A DNA stretch of 38,347 nt from a virus: positions 1-38,347 of the IMG/VR virus record IMGVR_UViG_3300009447_001138. One strand, 5' to 3'. Within the stretch, counting starts at the first letter, position 1. Each line of letters begins with the position of its first letter. The translations under genes and the position numbers were made by a program. Under the pieces are notes generated by a model, which saw only the letters and a list, made by a program, of their open reading frames with translations, did not search any database and had not been told where the DNA came from. Below are positions 1-6,878 of the stretch, piece after piece.

Positions 1-1
1 C

Positions 2-2122
2 GAATTTGTAGGACAAGGCTCTTTTTCTAATGTAGCTGCTAACTCATCTGTTCCAGTGAGTGGAGGTTTTGATGGCAGTCTTAAAATAAGACCAAGCTAT
101 TCTAATTTTGAAAATCCTTCTTTTCCATCTGATACACAATTTTACAGAACAAGCCCTCTCTATCCTTTTAGAGGTAATAAATTTAATGAACTTATCGTTC
201 CTAATTATGTAACTGGAATAATAGGGTATCAGACAGGTCTTTTTTCCACAGTAGATAGAGGATATAATTTTTATAATGACGGACCTGATTGCAAATATAA
301 TGGAACAGGAGGGGCTTTTTCTCATGAAAGTATATTGACATTTGAATCACCAGCAACAATAACAGATATAGGTTTTCTTGCTTTTGCAACACATGGGTAT
401 ACAGGAGCTCTAAACTTACCAGATTCTTTAACAGGTGTCGGACATAAAGCTTTTATAAATTGCAGCGGATTTAGTTCTTTGTCCCTGAAATCAGGTAGCT
501 TCCAATATAAAAGTGGAGAAGCATCAATAAAAAGCGGGGTTTTTGAAGATTGCTATAATATTAAAAAAGTTGAGACTTTTCCGAATCGTTGGGTCGGTGG
601 TTTAGAGCCTGGATCTGGAAGTGGTTATATACATCCTTTAGCTTTTTCTGGATGTGATATAGAAAGACTGGTTATCTCTGAAGACATCTTTAATGTAAAA
701 TCGGGAGATTATGATTTTTATTTAAATCATTTACAAAAAACATCTTTAGGTTTTGACTATGCGTTAAACTCTATAGGTGATTCATCTTTCTCTAATTGGC
801 CATTAACTGGAGATTTAAATTTAAATTTAGTTTCAATAGTAAGTAATAATTCATTTTCTGGTTGTTCTGGTTTATCTGGTAAATTGTCTATTGGTAATGC
901 TACAGAAGTAGGAACAGCCGCTTTTAATAGTTGTCCTTTCTCAGGAGTTTTTATATCTGGTGGAGAACTTAAGACATCAGAAGATGCAATTCGAATAAAA
1001 AAAGATGACTATTTAGTTTTTGAAAATGAAGTTAAGACTCTTTCTCTTAATGGCTCTTGCCTTGACATTGATTCTGGAGCTTTTTCTGGATATAATTTTA
1101 GATCGCGTGGTTTATCTTTCCCTGATTCAATTACAGGAATAGGAATAAAAGCATTTGCTAATTGTTCTGGTATATCTGGAGACTTAAAAATGGGATGCAA
1201 TATAAACCAAATTGGCAAAAACGCATTCTCTGGTTGTAAATTTTCAGGATCATTAACCTATGGAAGTAATGCTCTAATTGGAGATGGTTTATTCGATGGA
1301 TCTTATTTTAAAGAACTTATTGTTCCTGGTTGTATTGATTACTTAAACGTAGATGCTTTTGATTTCTATAAAGATAATGGTTTTGATTCTAATAGCATAT
1401 TAAATTTTGAGGAGGGTGTTAGCGGAACACTTGGACCTACTTTTAAAGACTTTGGGTTTACTGGATCTTTGGTGTTTCCAGAATCTTTTGCTGTTATTGG
1501 TTCAGGATCTTTTCAGAACTGCTCTAATTTTAGCGGTAGTTTGAATTTTGAGAATAATAACTCTATGTTGTCAATAGGTAGCGATGCTTTCAATGGTTGT
1601 ACTGGATTAGATGGTGGTTTAACATTTAACGATAACATAGCATTGATAGGAGATAGGTCTTTTGTTAACTTAGAAAACATATCAGGAAACTTGACTTTGC
1701 CAAACAACATAAGTGAAGTAGGAGTAAGCGCCTTCGAGGGATGCTCTTCTCTTGGGCCAGATTTATCTTTTGGGGAAACAACTTTATATATTAGAAATTC
1801 AGCATTTAAAAACTGTGTGGGTATTCAAAACTTCACTTTTTTTGACAGCTCTTTAGTAAGAGAAATTAACGCCAGCGCTTTTGATGGTTGTACAGGAATA
1901 GTTGGCGACTTAATAACTCCAGCAAGTTTAGCCCAAGTTGGGGATTTTGCTTTTAGAGGGTGTAGCGGAATAGGTTCTATCTATTTAGATGTAAACAGAA
2001 ATAAAATATCAAGCACTGCTTTTGCAAACGGACCTACTGGATATTTATATGTTACAGATATTTACAGTGGCACATATCCACCTATCTATAACGGGATGGA
2101 GGTAAGAGAGTGGATTGTCTAG
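2..2122 (+). CDS. BspA-type leucine-rich-repeat protein, 5' truncated by window
   Basis: The frame is open from base 2, so the gene begins before the window; the GTG at 56 is only an internal codon. The visible part (about 706 residues) is built almost wholly of BspA/TpLRR (LRR_5) repeats of about 23 residues with the recurring core IGxxAFxxCSG, for example VGHKAFINCSG, IGIKAFANCSG, IGSDAFNGCTG and VGDFAFRGCSG; I count roughly 16-18 copies. The last 25 residues leave the repeat pattern (PPIYNGMEVREWIV). LRR_5 proteins are usually surface or adhesion proteins. In a phage, and on the edge of what seems to be a structural region (a tail tip gene lies at the other end of the window), a host-binding or virion-surface role is a reasonable inference but not shown. 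No transmembrane segment is seen in the visible part. Confidence 0.85.
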   Translation, partial: EFVGQGSFSNVAANSSVPVSGGFDGSLKIRPSYSNFENPSFPSDTQFYRTSPLYPFRGNKFNELIVPNYVTGIIGYQTGLFSTVDRGYNFYNDGPDCKYNGTGGAFSHESILTFESPATITDIGFLAFATHGYTGALNLPDSLTGVGHKAFINCSGFSSLSLKSGSFQYKSGEASIKSGVFEDCYNIKKVETFPNRWVGGLEPGSGSGYIHPLAFSGCDIERLVISEDIFNVKSGDYDFYLNHLQKTSLGFDYALNSIGDSSFSNWPLTGDLNLNLVSIVSNNSFSGCSGLSGKLSIGNATEVGTAAFNSCPFSGVFISGGELKTSEDAIRIKKDDYLVFENEVKTLSLNGSCLDIDSGAFSGYNFRSRGLSFPDSITGIGIKAFANCSGISGDLKMGCNINQIGKNAFSGCKFSGSLTYGSNALIGDGLFDGSYFKELIVPGCIDYLNVDAFDFYKDNGFDSNSILNFEEGVSGTLGPTFKDFGFTGSLVFPESFAVIGSGSFQNCSNFSGSLNFENNNSMLSIGSDAFNGCTGLDGGLTFNDNIALIGDRSFVNLENISGNLTLPNNISEVGVSAFEGCSSLGPDLSFGETTLYIRNSAFKNCVGIQNFTFFDSSLVREINASAFDGCTGIVGDLITPASLAQVGDFAFRGCSGIGSIYLDVNRNKISSTAFANGPTGYLYVTDIYSGTYPPIYNGMEVREWIV

Positions 2123-2150
2123 TTTAAAAAATAATATTTTATTATATAAC
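2123..2150 (+). promoter_or_regulatory. candidate near-leaderless promoter for the 57-aa ORF
   Basis: TATAAC (2145-2150) lies 6 bases before the ATG at 2157. The -35 match, TTTAAA at 2123-2128 with a 16-base spacer, is weak. The region is very AT-rich, so this is the least certain of the ATG-flush promoters; it is kept because its geometry matches the others. Confidence 0.35.
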
Positions 2151-2156
2151 AATTAT

Positions 2157-2330
2157 ATGGAAGACGACAAACCAAAACCAAAAATAAAAGTAACAGAAAA
2201 CGGTAGGTACGAAGTTACTATGGAGTACAGGGGAAAGATTTATTCATGTATTGGTTCAACACCAAAACATGCTTTAAATAATTTCCATCAAAAATACAAA
2301 CATATTATGCAAAGAACACAAGGCGGATGA
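2157..2330 (+). CDS. small hypothetical protein (57 aa)
   Basis: The ATG at 2157 is preferred over an upstream TTG at 2115 that would overlap the LRR gene; it sits 6 bases after a TATAAC -10-like hexamer. The 57-residue product starts with an acidic-then-lysine/proline stretch (MEDDKPKPKIKVTENG), followed by a short region that could form a three-strand beta unit (YEVTMEYRGKIYSCIGS) and a C-terminal helix with several basic residues. No known family is recognised. It faces the minus-strand FmdB-like gene convergently, 27 bases away; a 5-bp inverted repeat (CAACT/AGTTG, 2340-2355) lies between them but has no T-run. Confidence 0.6.
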   Translation: MEDDKPKPKIKVTENGRYEVTMEYRGKIYSCIGSTPKHALNNFHQKYKHIMQRTQGG

Positions 2331-2357
2331 TGTAATTAACAACTTAGGTCAGTTGAT

Positions 2358-2750
2358 CTAATCTTTAAAATCCATCTTTACGTGTTTGCCATCATGTCCT
2401 TTTTGTCTAATCTGGTCAAAATGTTTGGCTCCATTTCTTTTCTTAGAGTAATCAGAAAAATATTTTTCTTTTATAGGATCAATTCCACCATTTGAATCTG
2501 TCCTTCTTTCACTCAACTCCCTACTAAAATCCATCATATCTCCTACGGAGCCTTTTTTTGATTCTGTAGCCTGTAAGAACTGTCTCTTGTTGCTTGGGTC
2601 GATTTGAGAGTCTATTGATGCATTTGGAACAGTGAACACTCTTTTCCATTCAAGGCCATCAGAATCGAAATACACATGATCCTCGACCATTGTTTGAAGA
2701 ACTTCTGTATAGTTATCTTCTTTTGGGTGTTTATATATGTATATAGGCAT
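2358..2750 (-). CDS. FmdB-like small protein without zinc cysteines
   Basis: This 130-residue protein opens with MPIYIYKHPKEDNYTEVLQ, which follows the pattern of the FmdB zinc-ribbon family (MPIYEYKCPxCGxxFEVLQ) and continues with the family-like KRVFTVPNASID; every zinc-ligand cysteine is missing, and there is no cysteine in the protein. The C-terminal two thirds is hydrophilic and highly charged (ERRTDSNGG, SDYSKKRNGAKHFDQIRQKGHDGKH). FmdB-like proteins are common small phage proteins of unclear role. It has its own promoter (TAGAAA/TATAAT, 5 bases before the ATG) and is the last minus-strand gene, separated from the upstream operon by a hairpin at 2768-2793. Function unknown; the family assignment rests on the first 45 residues. 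Confidence 0.6.
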   Translation of the reverse strand: MPIYIYKHPKEDNYTEVLQTMVEDHVYFDSDGLEWKRVFTVPNASIDSQIDPSNKRQFLQATESKKGSVGDMMDFSRELSERRTDSNGGIDPIKEKYFSDYSKKRNGAKHFDQIRQKGHDGKHVKMDFKD

Positions 2751-2755
2751 ATTGT

Positions 2756-2784
2756 ATTATACACAAACAGTGGTAATATTTCTA
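2756..2784 (-). promoter_or_regulatory. leaderless-type promoter for the FmdB-like gene
   Basis: Read on the minus strand: TAGAAA (2784-2779), 17-base spacer, perfect TATAAT (2761-2756), then 5 bases to the ATG at 2750. Start of transcription would fall at or within a base or two of the ATG. The -35 hexamer lies in the loop of the inverted repeat 2768-2793. Confidence 0.7.
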
Positions 2785-2793
2785 CTACCACTG
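2768..2793. terminator. hairpin between two minus-strand units; terminator and/or operator
   Basis: Perfect 8-bp inverted repeat CAGTGGTA / TACCACTG with a 10-base loop. On the plus strand it is followed by CTTTTTATTTG, the layout of an intrinsic terminator for rightward transcription. On the minus strand, where the four-gene operon ends at 2815, it is followed by TTTGTG, a poorer U-tract. It also surrounds the -35 box of the FmdB-like gene, so a repressor site is equally possible. Confidence 0.5.
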
Positions 2794-2814
2794 CTTTTTA
2801 TTTGTTTGTGAAAA

Positions 2815-3882
2815 TTAAAAATCTTTAGAAATAAGTTTTAAGATGGAATCAACTGTTTTGGAATAAGTGAATTCTTCTGCTAACTTCAATCCTTCTGTAT
2901 TTATATGACCAACTCTTTTTTCAGCTTCTTCCATTGCGTTTAAGAATGCAACTTCATTAAAGTCGAAAAATACACCTTGATTAAAGTCAGAGCCTTTTTG
3001 AAAAAATCTATTATCGTAACATTCAAATGTTTCAGTTGGTTTAACTAAAATGCTATTTTCTTTGTTTGCCCAATCTTCGTGAGAAGTAGCGTTAAGAACA
3101 ACACTCCATTTACCTAAACATGTAGCATTAAATGCAGGAAGATTCCAGCCTTCTCCGCCAGATAGACCAGTTAAATCTATATCAATAGAATTCATAAATT
3201 CATTTACCTCTTTGTTTGTTTTTAGAAAAGGTATAAAGTTTATGTTTGTATATCTTTTGCCCTCAAGGGCGACATTTATCATGTTGGAATGTTCTTCATG
3301 ATTCATAAACGGATTATTAATAAGGCAAGATAATTGATATTTATTATTATTACCGTATTTTTTAGCCCATAAATTTATAATTTTAGTTGTGTTTTTTCTT
3401 TTTTCTAACTTACCCATTAAACCAAAATGGGTAACGTTTTCCAAGTATTTCTTACCAGTTATATGAAAATCAGGGTCAAAGCCAAGAGGGATGTATGGCT
3501 TTTCGAATGATTCAGCGGAATAAGAAGAGCTAAAAACAGTTTCGGTTTGACATGAAACTATTGATTTCTCAACCTCAGTAGGTTCGCTACATTCATAAAA
3601 AGTATACAAATACTGTTTTTCATTTTTTCTATCTTCGGCCCCATTAATATGCCAAAGTTTGAGAGAAGGAATATCTGAAGATAAAAATCGATGACGATCA
3701 TTTATAGCTTCTTGAATCCTAGATCTCAATTTTGGACTGATTTCGTAGGCAGATAAATCAATATCTTTATTAATAGGCCAAATACCAAAGTCATGTCCTT
3801 TTTCGTCTAGCTGCTTAATAAAGTTAATAGCTACATTTCCAAAACTCAAGCTATTTAATGGGGCTTCTAATAGAATCTTCAT
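2815..3882 (-). CDS. GT4-like glycosyltransferase
   Basis: The 355-residue protein has the two-lobe layout of GT-B glycosyltransferases: MKILLEAPLNSLSFGNVAINFI at the N-terminus (acceptor-side Rossmann with a small-residue turn), a linker with IPLGFDPDFH (compare the family PNGVD.. element), and a C-terminal lobe containing FGLMGKLEKRKN and LSGGEGWNLPAFNATCLGKWSVV, which corresponds to the E-x7-E donor-binding region of GT4 although the second acidic residue is not obvious. It is the last gene of a minus-strand operon, 3 bases after ssb. The sugar and acceptor cannot be read from sequence. It could glycosylate virion proteins or host surface glycans, like the larger glycan locus at 9476-17878. 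Confidence 0.7.
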   Translation of the reverse strand: MKILLEAPLNSLSFGNVAINFIKQLDEKGHDFGIWPINKDIDLSAYEISPKLRSRIQEAINDRHRFLSSDIPSLKLWHINGAEDRKNEKQYLYTFYECSEPTEVEKSIVSCQTETVFSSSYSAESFEKPYIPLGFDPDFHITGKKYLENVTHFGLMGKLEKRKNTTKIINLWAKKYGNNNKYQLSCLINNPFMNHEEHSNMINVALEGKRYTNINFIPFLKTNKEVNEFMNSIDIDLTGLSGGEGWNLPAFNATCLGKWSVVLNATSHEDWANKENSILVKPTETFECYDNRFFQKGSDFNQGVFFDFNEVAFLNAMEEAEKRVGHINTEGLKLAEEFTYSKTVDSILKLISKDF

Positions 3883-3885
3883 GAA

Positions 3886-4266
3886 TTAAAAAGGAATTTC
3901 TTCACTCGAAGAATTGCTCTTGTTTTCTGTGTTTTGTTGACCAGGGTTTTCTGAATCTTCTTTTTTGCCTCCAGTTGGAAGGAAAGTAAACTCGTTACCT
4001 CTAATGAAGTTTTTAGAGTACTTTTTGCCATCATGCTCCCAACTAGAAAACTTTAGTTCTCCAGTGATAAGGATGCTCCTACCTTTAGTAAGATACTGCT
4101 TGGCAATATCTGCTTGCTTTCCCCAAAGCTCAACATCAATAAAGCATTTTTCTTTTGCTCTATCTGATGAGGCGCACATGCGAATATGACAAACTTGGTT
4201 GTCTCCAAAAGATCTAATTTCTGGATCGGAAACTAGATACCCTGCTGCTGTTATTGTATTATACAT
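3886..4266 (-). CDS. ssb: single-stranded DNA-binding protein
   Basis: A 126-residue bacterial-type SSB. The OB fold is recognisable from start to about residue 100: ITAAGYLVSDPEIRSF (family VxLxGNLxxDPExR), FIDVELWGKQADIAKQYLTKG, ILITGELKFSSWEHDGKKY and the closing strands. It is followed by a polar Gln/Asn/Ser/Glu tail and ends in the acidic tip EEIPF, the conserved C-terminal peptide that bacterial SSBs use to dock replication and repair partners. Keeping this tip suggests it talks to bacterial-type partners, either the host's or the phage's own helicase/primase set encoded at 17888-27617. The start overlaps the sigma gene stop by 8 bases, so it is co-transcribed and translationally coupled. 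Confidence 0.92.
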   Translation of the reverse strand: MYNTITAAGYLVSDPEIRSFGDNQVCHIRMCASSDRAKEKCFIDVELWGKQADIAKQYLTKGRSILITGELKFSSWEHDGKKYSKNFIRGNEFTFLPTGGKKEDSENPGQQNTENKSNSSSEEIPF

Positions 4267-4873
4267 AATCTTTTTCTAATTGTTGTTTTACTTTTTTAAT
4301 AAATCTGTTGTGTATGACTATTACCCATTGGATGCTTAAATTCAGCTTTTCTGCCGACTCTCTCCAAGGTGCTAGCTTATTGGTATACGTATTATACCTT
4401 ATGTCAATAATTTCTTCAAGTCTTTTATCGTTTTCTTTATTAAGCATGTCATAAAAGAAGTCAAAAATTTCCATATTAGATATAAACTCTAATGGAGATC
4501 CCGAATTGTTAAGCAATTTTTTGCTTTCATTTAACTCTTTGCTGTTTTTGCATGATGATTCTGGATTATCAATAGAAACAGATTTGAACTTTTTGTGTTT
4601 ATTTAAGGCAGTCAAACATTTCCATTTAGCTTTGTTTGCTAAAAAAGTCGAAAACTTACTGTTCCTGTTGGGGTCGTATTCTAAAACAGATTCATAAATG
4701 ACATAGTTCTTGTCGTCTATAAACAAACTCTTATCCAAAACACTACTTGGAGATTTAGCAAACTTATCTATCACATATTGGTATACCCCAGAATGCCTAT
4801 TTATAAGCTCTGTCAAGCATTTACTATCGTTGTTTTTCTTAACTTTATCTATTAGTGACAGGTCGCTTTCCAT
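4259..4873 (-). CDS. small sigma70-family RNA polymerase sigma factor
   Basis: The 204-residue protein has the two essential sigma regions. Residues about 20-95 resemble region 2 (LTELINRHSGVYQYVIDKF; EYDPNRNSKFSTFLANKAKWKCLTAL, compare the sigma pattern FDPxxxxKFSTYAxxxIR). Residues about 169-195 resemble the region 4 helix-turn-helix (WRESAEKLNLSIQWVIVIHNRFIKKV). Region 1.1 is absent, and the linker is short, as in group 3/4 and phage sigma factors. It would redirect host RNA polymerase to phage promoters. It overlaps the dNMP kinase gene by 22 bases and ssb by 8, and a second promoter with a TAGATA -35 box lies just before its own ATG inside the kinase gene. Sequence similarity is distant, so a structure prediction would be informative. 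Confidence 0.7.
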   Translation of the reverse strand: MESDLSLIDKVKKNNDSKCLTELINRHSGVYQYVIDKFAKSPSSVLDKSLFIDDKNYVIYESVLEYDPNRNSKFSTFLANKAKWKCLTALNKHKKFKSVSIDNPESSCKNSKELNESKKLLNNSGSPLEFISNMEIFDFFYDMLNKENDKRLEEIIDIRYNTYTNKLAPWRESAEKLNLSIQWVIVIHNRFIKKVKQQLEKDYV

Positions 4874-5451
4874 AATTCAAATATATCGTTATTTATTAGT
4901 CTATCTAATATTTCGTTAGATGTCAACATAATTAATTTTTCGTCTTCAAAGTTACCAATAAAAAACTTTAAATCAACATTTTCAGAGAGTAGTTTGTTGT
5001 TTTCTTCTTCGTAGGAGTTTGCTGGGGACACTCCTTCTCTACTCAGGAAAACAGAAAGACCATCCTTTTCTTTTACCCAGTCTAGTTCATTCTCAAACCT
5101 TACATCTGTAATTATATTAACACAATCCTCAGATAGTTTTTTCTCTATAGATTTTATCCAATGTTCTGAGTCTTTCTTTCTCATTATTTCTGTACCCCAA
5201 TTCACAAGAAAAGGTCTGATTATTTTTTTCTCATCAGAGTCTTCGGTGAAAGCTGATATGCCAAGCTGTTCAATGAGAAAACCATCAACTGACTTTTTAA
5301 GTTCGTGAGCAAAAGAAAAGGTTTTTGCTTTTATACCTGAATCCGAAAGAATAGAAACCATGTTTCGGCCCAAGGTGTCCTTACCTGATCTAGCATTACC
5401 AGAGATTCCTATGATTTTGTGTTTAAATCTATTTGTAGAGTTTTTACTCAT
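4852..5451 (-). CDS. deoxynucleoside monophosphate kinase
   Basis: 199 residues with a P-loop near the N-terminus (GISGNARSGKDTLGRNM, Walker A pattern GxxxxGKD/T). This GxxxSGKDT form is typical of phage dNMP kinases and dephospho-CoA-kinase-like folds. Further family features are FLVNWGTEIMRKKDSEHW (compare LQxxGTExxR...xxxW in T4 gp1-type enzymes), then IITDVRFENELDWVK with the DVRFxNE signature, and a basic lid-like FLSREG. Such enzymes phosphorylate dNMPs to dNDPs for phage DNA synthesis, matching the adjacent divergent ribonucleotide reductase genes and downstream ssb. It is the first gene of the minus-strand operon and starts from a near-consensus promoter placed 7 bases before its ATG. 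Confidence 0.85.
   Translation of the reverse strand: MSKNSTNRFKHKIIGISGNARSGKDTLGRNMVSILSDSGIKAKTFSFAHELKKSVDGFLIEQLGISAFTEDSDEKKIIRPFLVNWGTEIMRKKDSEHWIKSIEKKLSEDCVNIITDVRFENELDWVKEKDGLSVFLSREGVSPANSYEEENNKLLSENVDLKFFIGNFEDEKLIMLTSNEILDRLINNDIFELWKATCH
4880..4907 (-). promoter_or_regulatory. internal leaderless-type promoter for the sigma gene
   Basis: Minus strand: TAGATA (4907-4902), 16-base spacer, TATATT (4885-4880), 6 bases to the ATG at 4873. It lies within the 3' end of the dNMP kinase gene and would give sigma factor, SSB and glycosyltransferase an extra start independent of the kinase. The TAGATA box belongs to the TAGAAA group seen at 2779, 30307 and 31766. Confidence 0.5.
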
Positions 5452-5458
5452 GCAGGCT

Positions 5459-5486
5459 ATTGTATTCTTTTTATTAAAGTTGTCAA
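5459..5486 (-). promoter_or_regulatory. leaderless-type sigma70 promoter for the dNMP kinase operon
   Basis: Minus strand: TTGACA (5486-5481, perfect), 16-base spacer, TACAAT (5464-5459), then 7 bases to the ATG at 5451, which puts the expected transcription start on the start codon. The -35 is inside a small odd palindrome, GTTGTCAAC on the plus strand (5479-5487). Confidence 0.75.
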
Positions 5487-5785
5487 CAAAAAAAGATAAA
5501 GTTTCTTTTGCTCTTTTTCTTTAAAATTAGAAAATTACGTATTTTTTTTAAAACTCCTCCTTTTTGTTGTTATTTATTTAAAACTTGTTTTTAAATAAAT
5601 TACGTAAAGCATATGCTTAACGAGACCTTTATTGAGTTGTTCAGTGATTAAGTTATCTATATCGTTGACTTCGACGCTTTCTTTTTCGCTGTTCGATATC
5701 TACTGATTATAAAACTTGTCGGCAATTTTTTCTACAACTTTTTTCAACTTTTTTTTCAAGTCAAAAAAATAACTATATTTCATAG
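5487..5785. other. divergent intergenic region: AT-rich, with palindrome, repeats and T-tracts
   Basis: No plausible ORF lies here. Visible structure: AATTACGTA repeated around 5533-5541 and 5598-5606; a perfect 12-bp palindrome AAGCATATGCTT (5607-5618); an inverted repeat ATATCG/CGATAT flanking 5664-5693; and a run of CAACTTTTTT-type pyrimidine tracts on the plus strand at about 5724-5760. It separates the leftward dNMP kinase operon from the rightward nrdBA unit. Together these resemble a control region or a replication origin, but no DnaA-type or phage initiator iteron set is evident. Confidence 0.4.
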
Positions 5786-5813
5786 TTGACTGTGACCAAA
5801 ATATAACTACAGT
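5786..5813 (+). promoter_or_regulatory. candidate promoter of the nrdBA unit
   Basis: TTGACT (5786-5791), 16-base spacer, TACAGT (5808-5813). Transcription would begin near 5820, giving a leader of about 80 nt before the nrdB ATG at 5901. No -10 hexamer lies within 10 bases of this ATG, unlike every other unit start in the window. Confidence 0.5.
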
Positions 5814-5819
5814 GTAAAT

Positions 5820-5900
5820 TAAATCAGCGGGAGGCATTAGGAGCTTTTGAGCGAGTCTCGCCAGCAAGAGAAACAAAAACAAACCAAAAAAAACAACAAA
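5820..5900 (+). promoter_or_regulatory. 5' leader of nrdB
   Basis: The leader carries a purine-rich segment with AGGAG at 5839-5843, the only good SD-like sequence near a start in this window. It is followed by a TTG (5847) in frame with nrdB, the odd palindrome GCGAGTCTCGC (5851-5861), and about 40 bases that are nearly all A and C before the ATG. This could be an unstructured A-rich initiation region, or a site for translational or transcript-level control. I recognise no riboswitch family in it; no B12-box sequence is present. Confidence 0.4.
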
Positions 5901-6878
5901 ATGAGTATATTCGACGAGCAGATATCAAGAAAACCTAATCATTATCCATGGGCAGAAGAATTTATTGAAGTTATGCATAATGGCTTTTGGACGGATAAGG
6001 AATTTAGTTTTTCTTCTGACATTCAAGATTTTAATATTACAATGGACGATCAGCAAAGAGAGATCATCATTAGAACTTTATCTGCAATCGGACAAATTGA
6101 GGTTGCTGTTAAAAAGTTTTGGGCCAAACTCGGAGATAACCTACCTCATCCTTCGTTAACAGACCTTGGTTATGTAATGGCAAACGTTGAAGTCGTTCAT
6201 AATAATGCATACGAAAGGCTTCTTAAGGTCCTTGGTTTAGAGGAAGTTTTCGAAGAAAACCTAAAATTGGATTTCATTGAAGGTAGGGTTAATTATTTAC
6301 GTAAATATAACCATAGATATTACAAAGATTCCAAGAAGCAGTATGTTTATTCTTTGATTTTGTTTACCCTTTTTGTGGAAAACGTATCATTAATGAGTCA
6401 ATTTTACGTGATTAATTGGTTTTCGAGAAACAAGAATGTTCTTAAAGATACAGAGCAGCAAGTTAGATATACTAGGAACGAGGAAAATATACATGCTCAA
6501 GTAGGAATCAAAATAATAAACACAATAAGAGAAGAGCACCCAGAGCTTTTCGACGAGGAGCTTGAAGAGCGGGTCAGACAAGAGGCTGAACAGGCTTATA
6601 TTGCAGAATCTAAAATTATTGATTGGATGGTGAACGGTATAAACGAAAAAGGTCTTAGCGCTCCGTTACTTAAAGAATTCATAAAAGAAAGAATCAATGA
6701 ATCTCTTGAACAAATCTCATTTAAAAAGTCATTTGATGTTGACAATACCTTGATAAAAGATACAATGTGGTTCGAAGAGGAGTTAATGGGGAATAATTCC
6801 ACAGACTTCTTCCACTCCCGTCCCGTGGAGTATTCAAAAAAATCACAAACATTTGATCTAGAGAGCGTATTTGCATGA
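5901..6878 (+). CDS. nrdB: ribonucleoside-diphosphate reductase class I, beta subunit
   Basis: 325 residues from the ATG at 5901; a TTG at 5847 would add 18 low-complexity residues and is not favoured. The di-metal carboxylate set is present: E97-V-V-H100 followed by Tyr104 at exactly the H+4 position of the radical tyrosine (E115/H118/Y122 in E. coli), E160 in FVENVSLMSQF and E195-N-I-H198. The first metal ligand appears to be Glu67 (GQIEVAVKKFW) rather than the usual Asp. The tyrosine makes this a radical-bearing rather than a class Ic-type subunit. It supplies the tyrosyl radical to NrdA for dNDP synthesis. nrdB precedes nrdA with a 4-base ATGA overlap, and the C-terminus (SQTFDLESVFA) is the peptide expected to bind the alpha subunit. 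Confidence 0.93.
   Translation: MSIFDEQISRKPNHYPWAEEFIEVMHNGFWTDKEFSFSSDIQDFNITMDDQQREIIIRTLSAIGQIEVAVKKFWAKLGDNLPHPSLTDLGYVMANVEVVHNNAYERLLKVLGLEEVFEENLKLDFIEGRVNYLRKYNHRYYKDSKKQYVYSLILFTLFVENVSLMSQFYVINWFSRNKNVLKDTEQQVRYTRNEENIHAQVGIKIINTIREEHPELFDEELEERVRQEAEQAYIAESKIIDWMVNGINEKGLSAPLLKEFIKERINESLEQISFKKSFDVDNTLIKDTMWFEEELMGNNSTDFFHSRPVEYSKKSQTFDLESVFA

Noticed and set aside
2340-2355. CAACT/AGTTG inverted repeat between convergent genes as a terminator.
   Set aside because: The stem is only 5 bp and no T-run follows on either strand.
5552-5560. Strong SD-like GGAGGAG on the minus strand in the divergent region.
   Set aside because: No start codon with an open frame lies at a suitable distance downstream on that strand.
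5847-5900. TTG start extending NrdB by 18 residues.
   Set aside because: The extension is low-complexity K/Q/N and NrdB homology begins at MSIFDEQ; the SD spacing of only 3 bases is also short. The site is retained as a possible regulatory feature.
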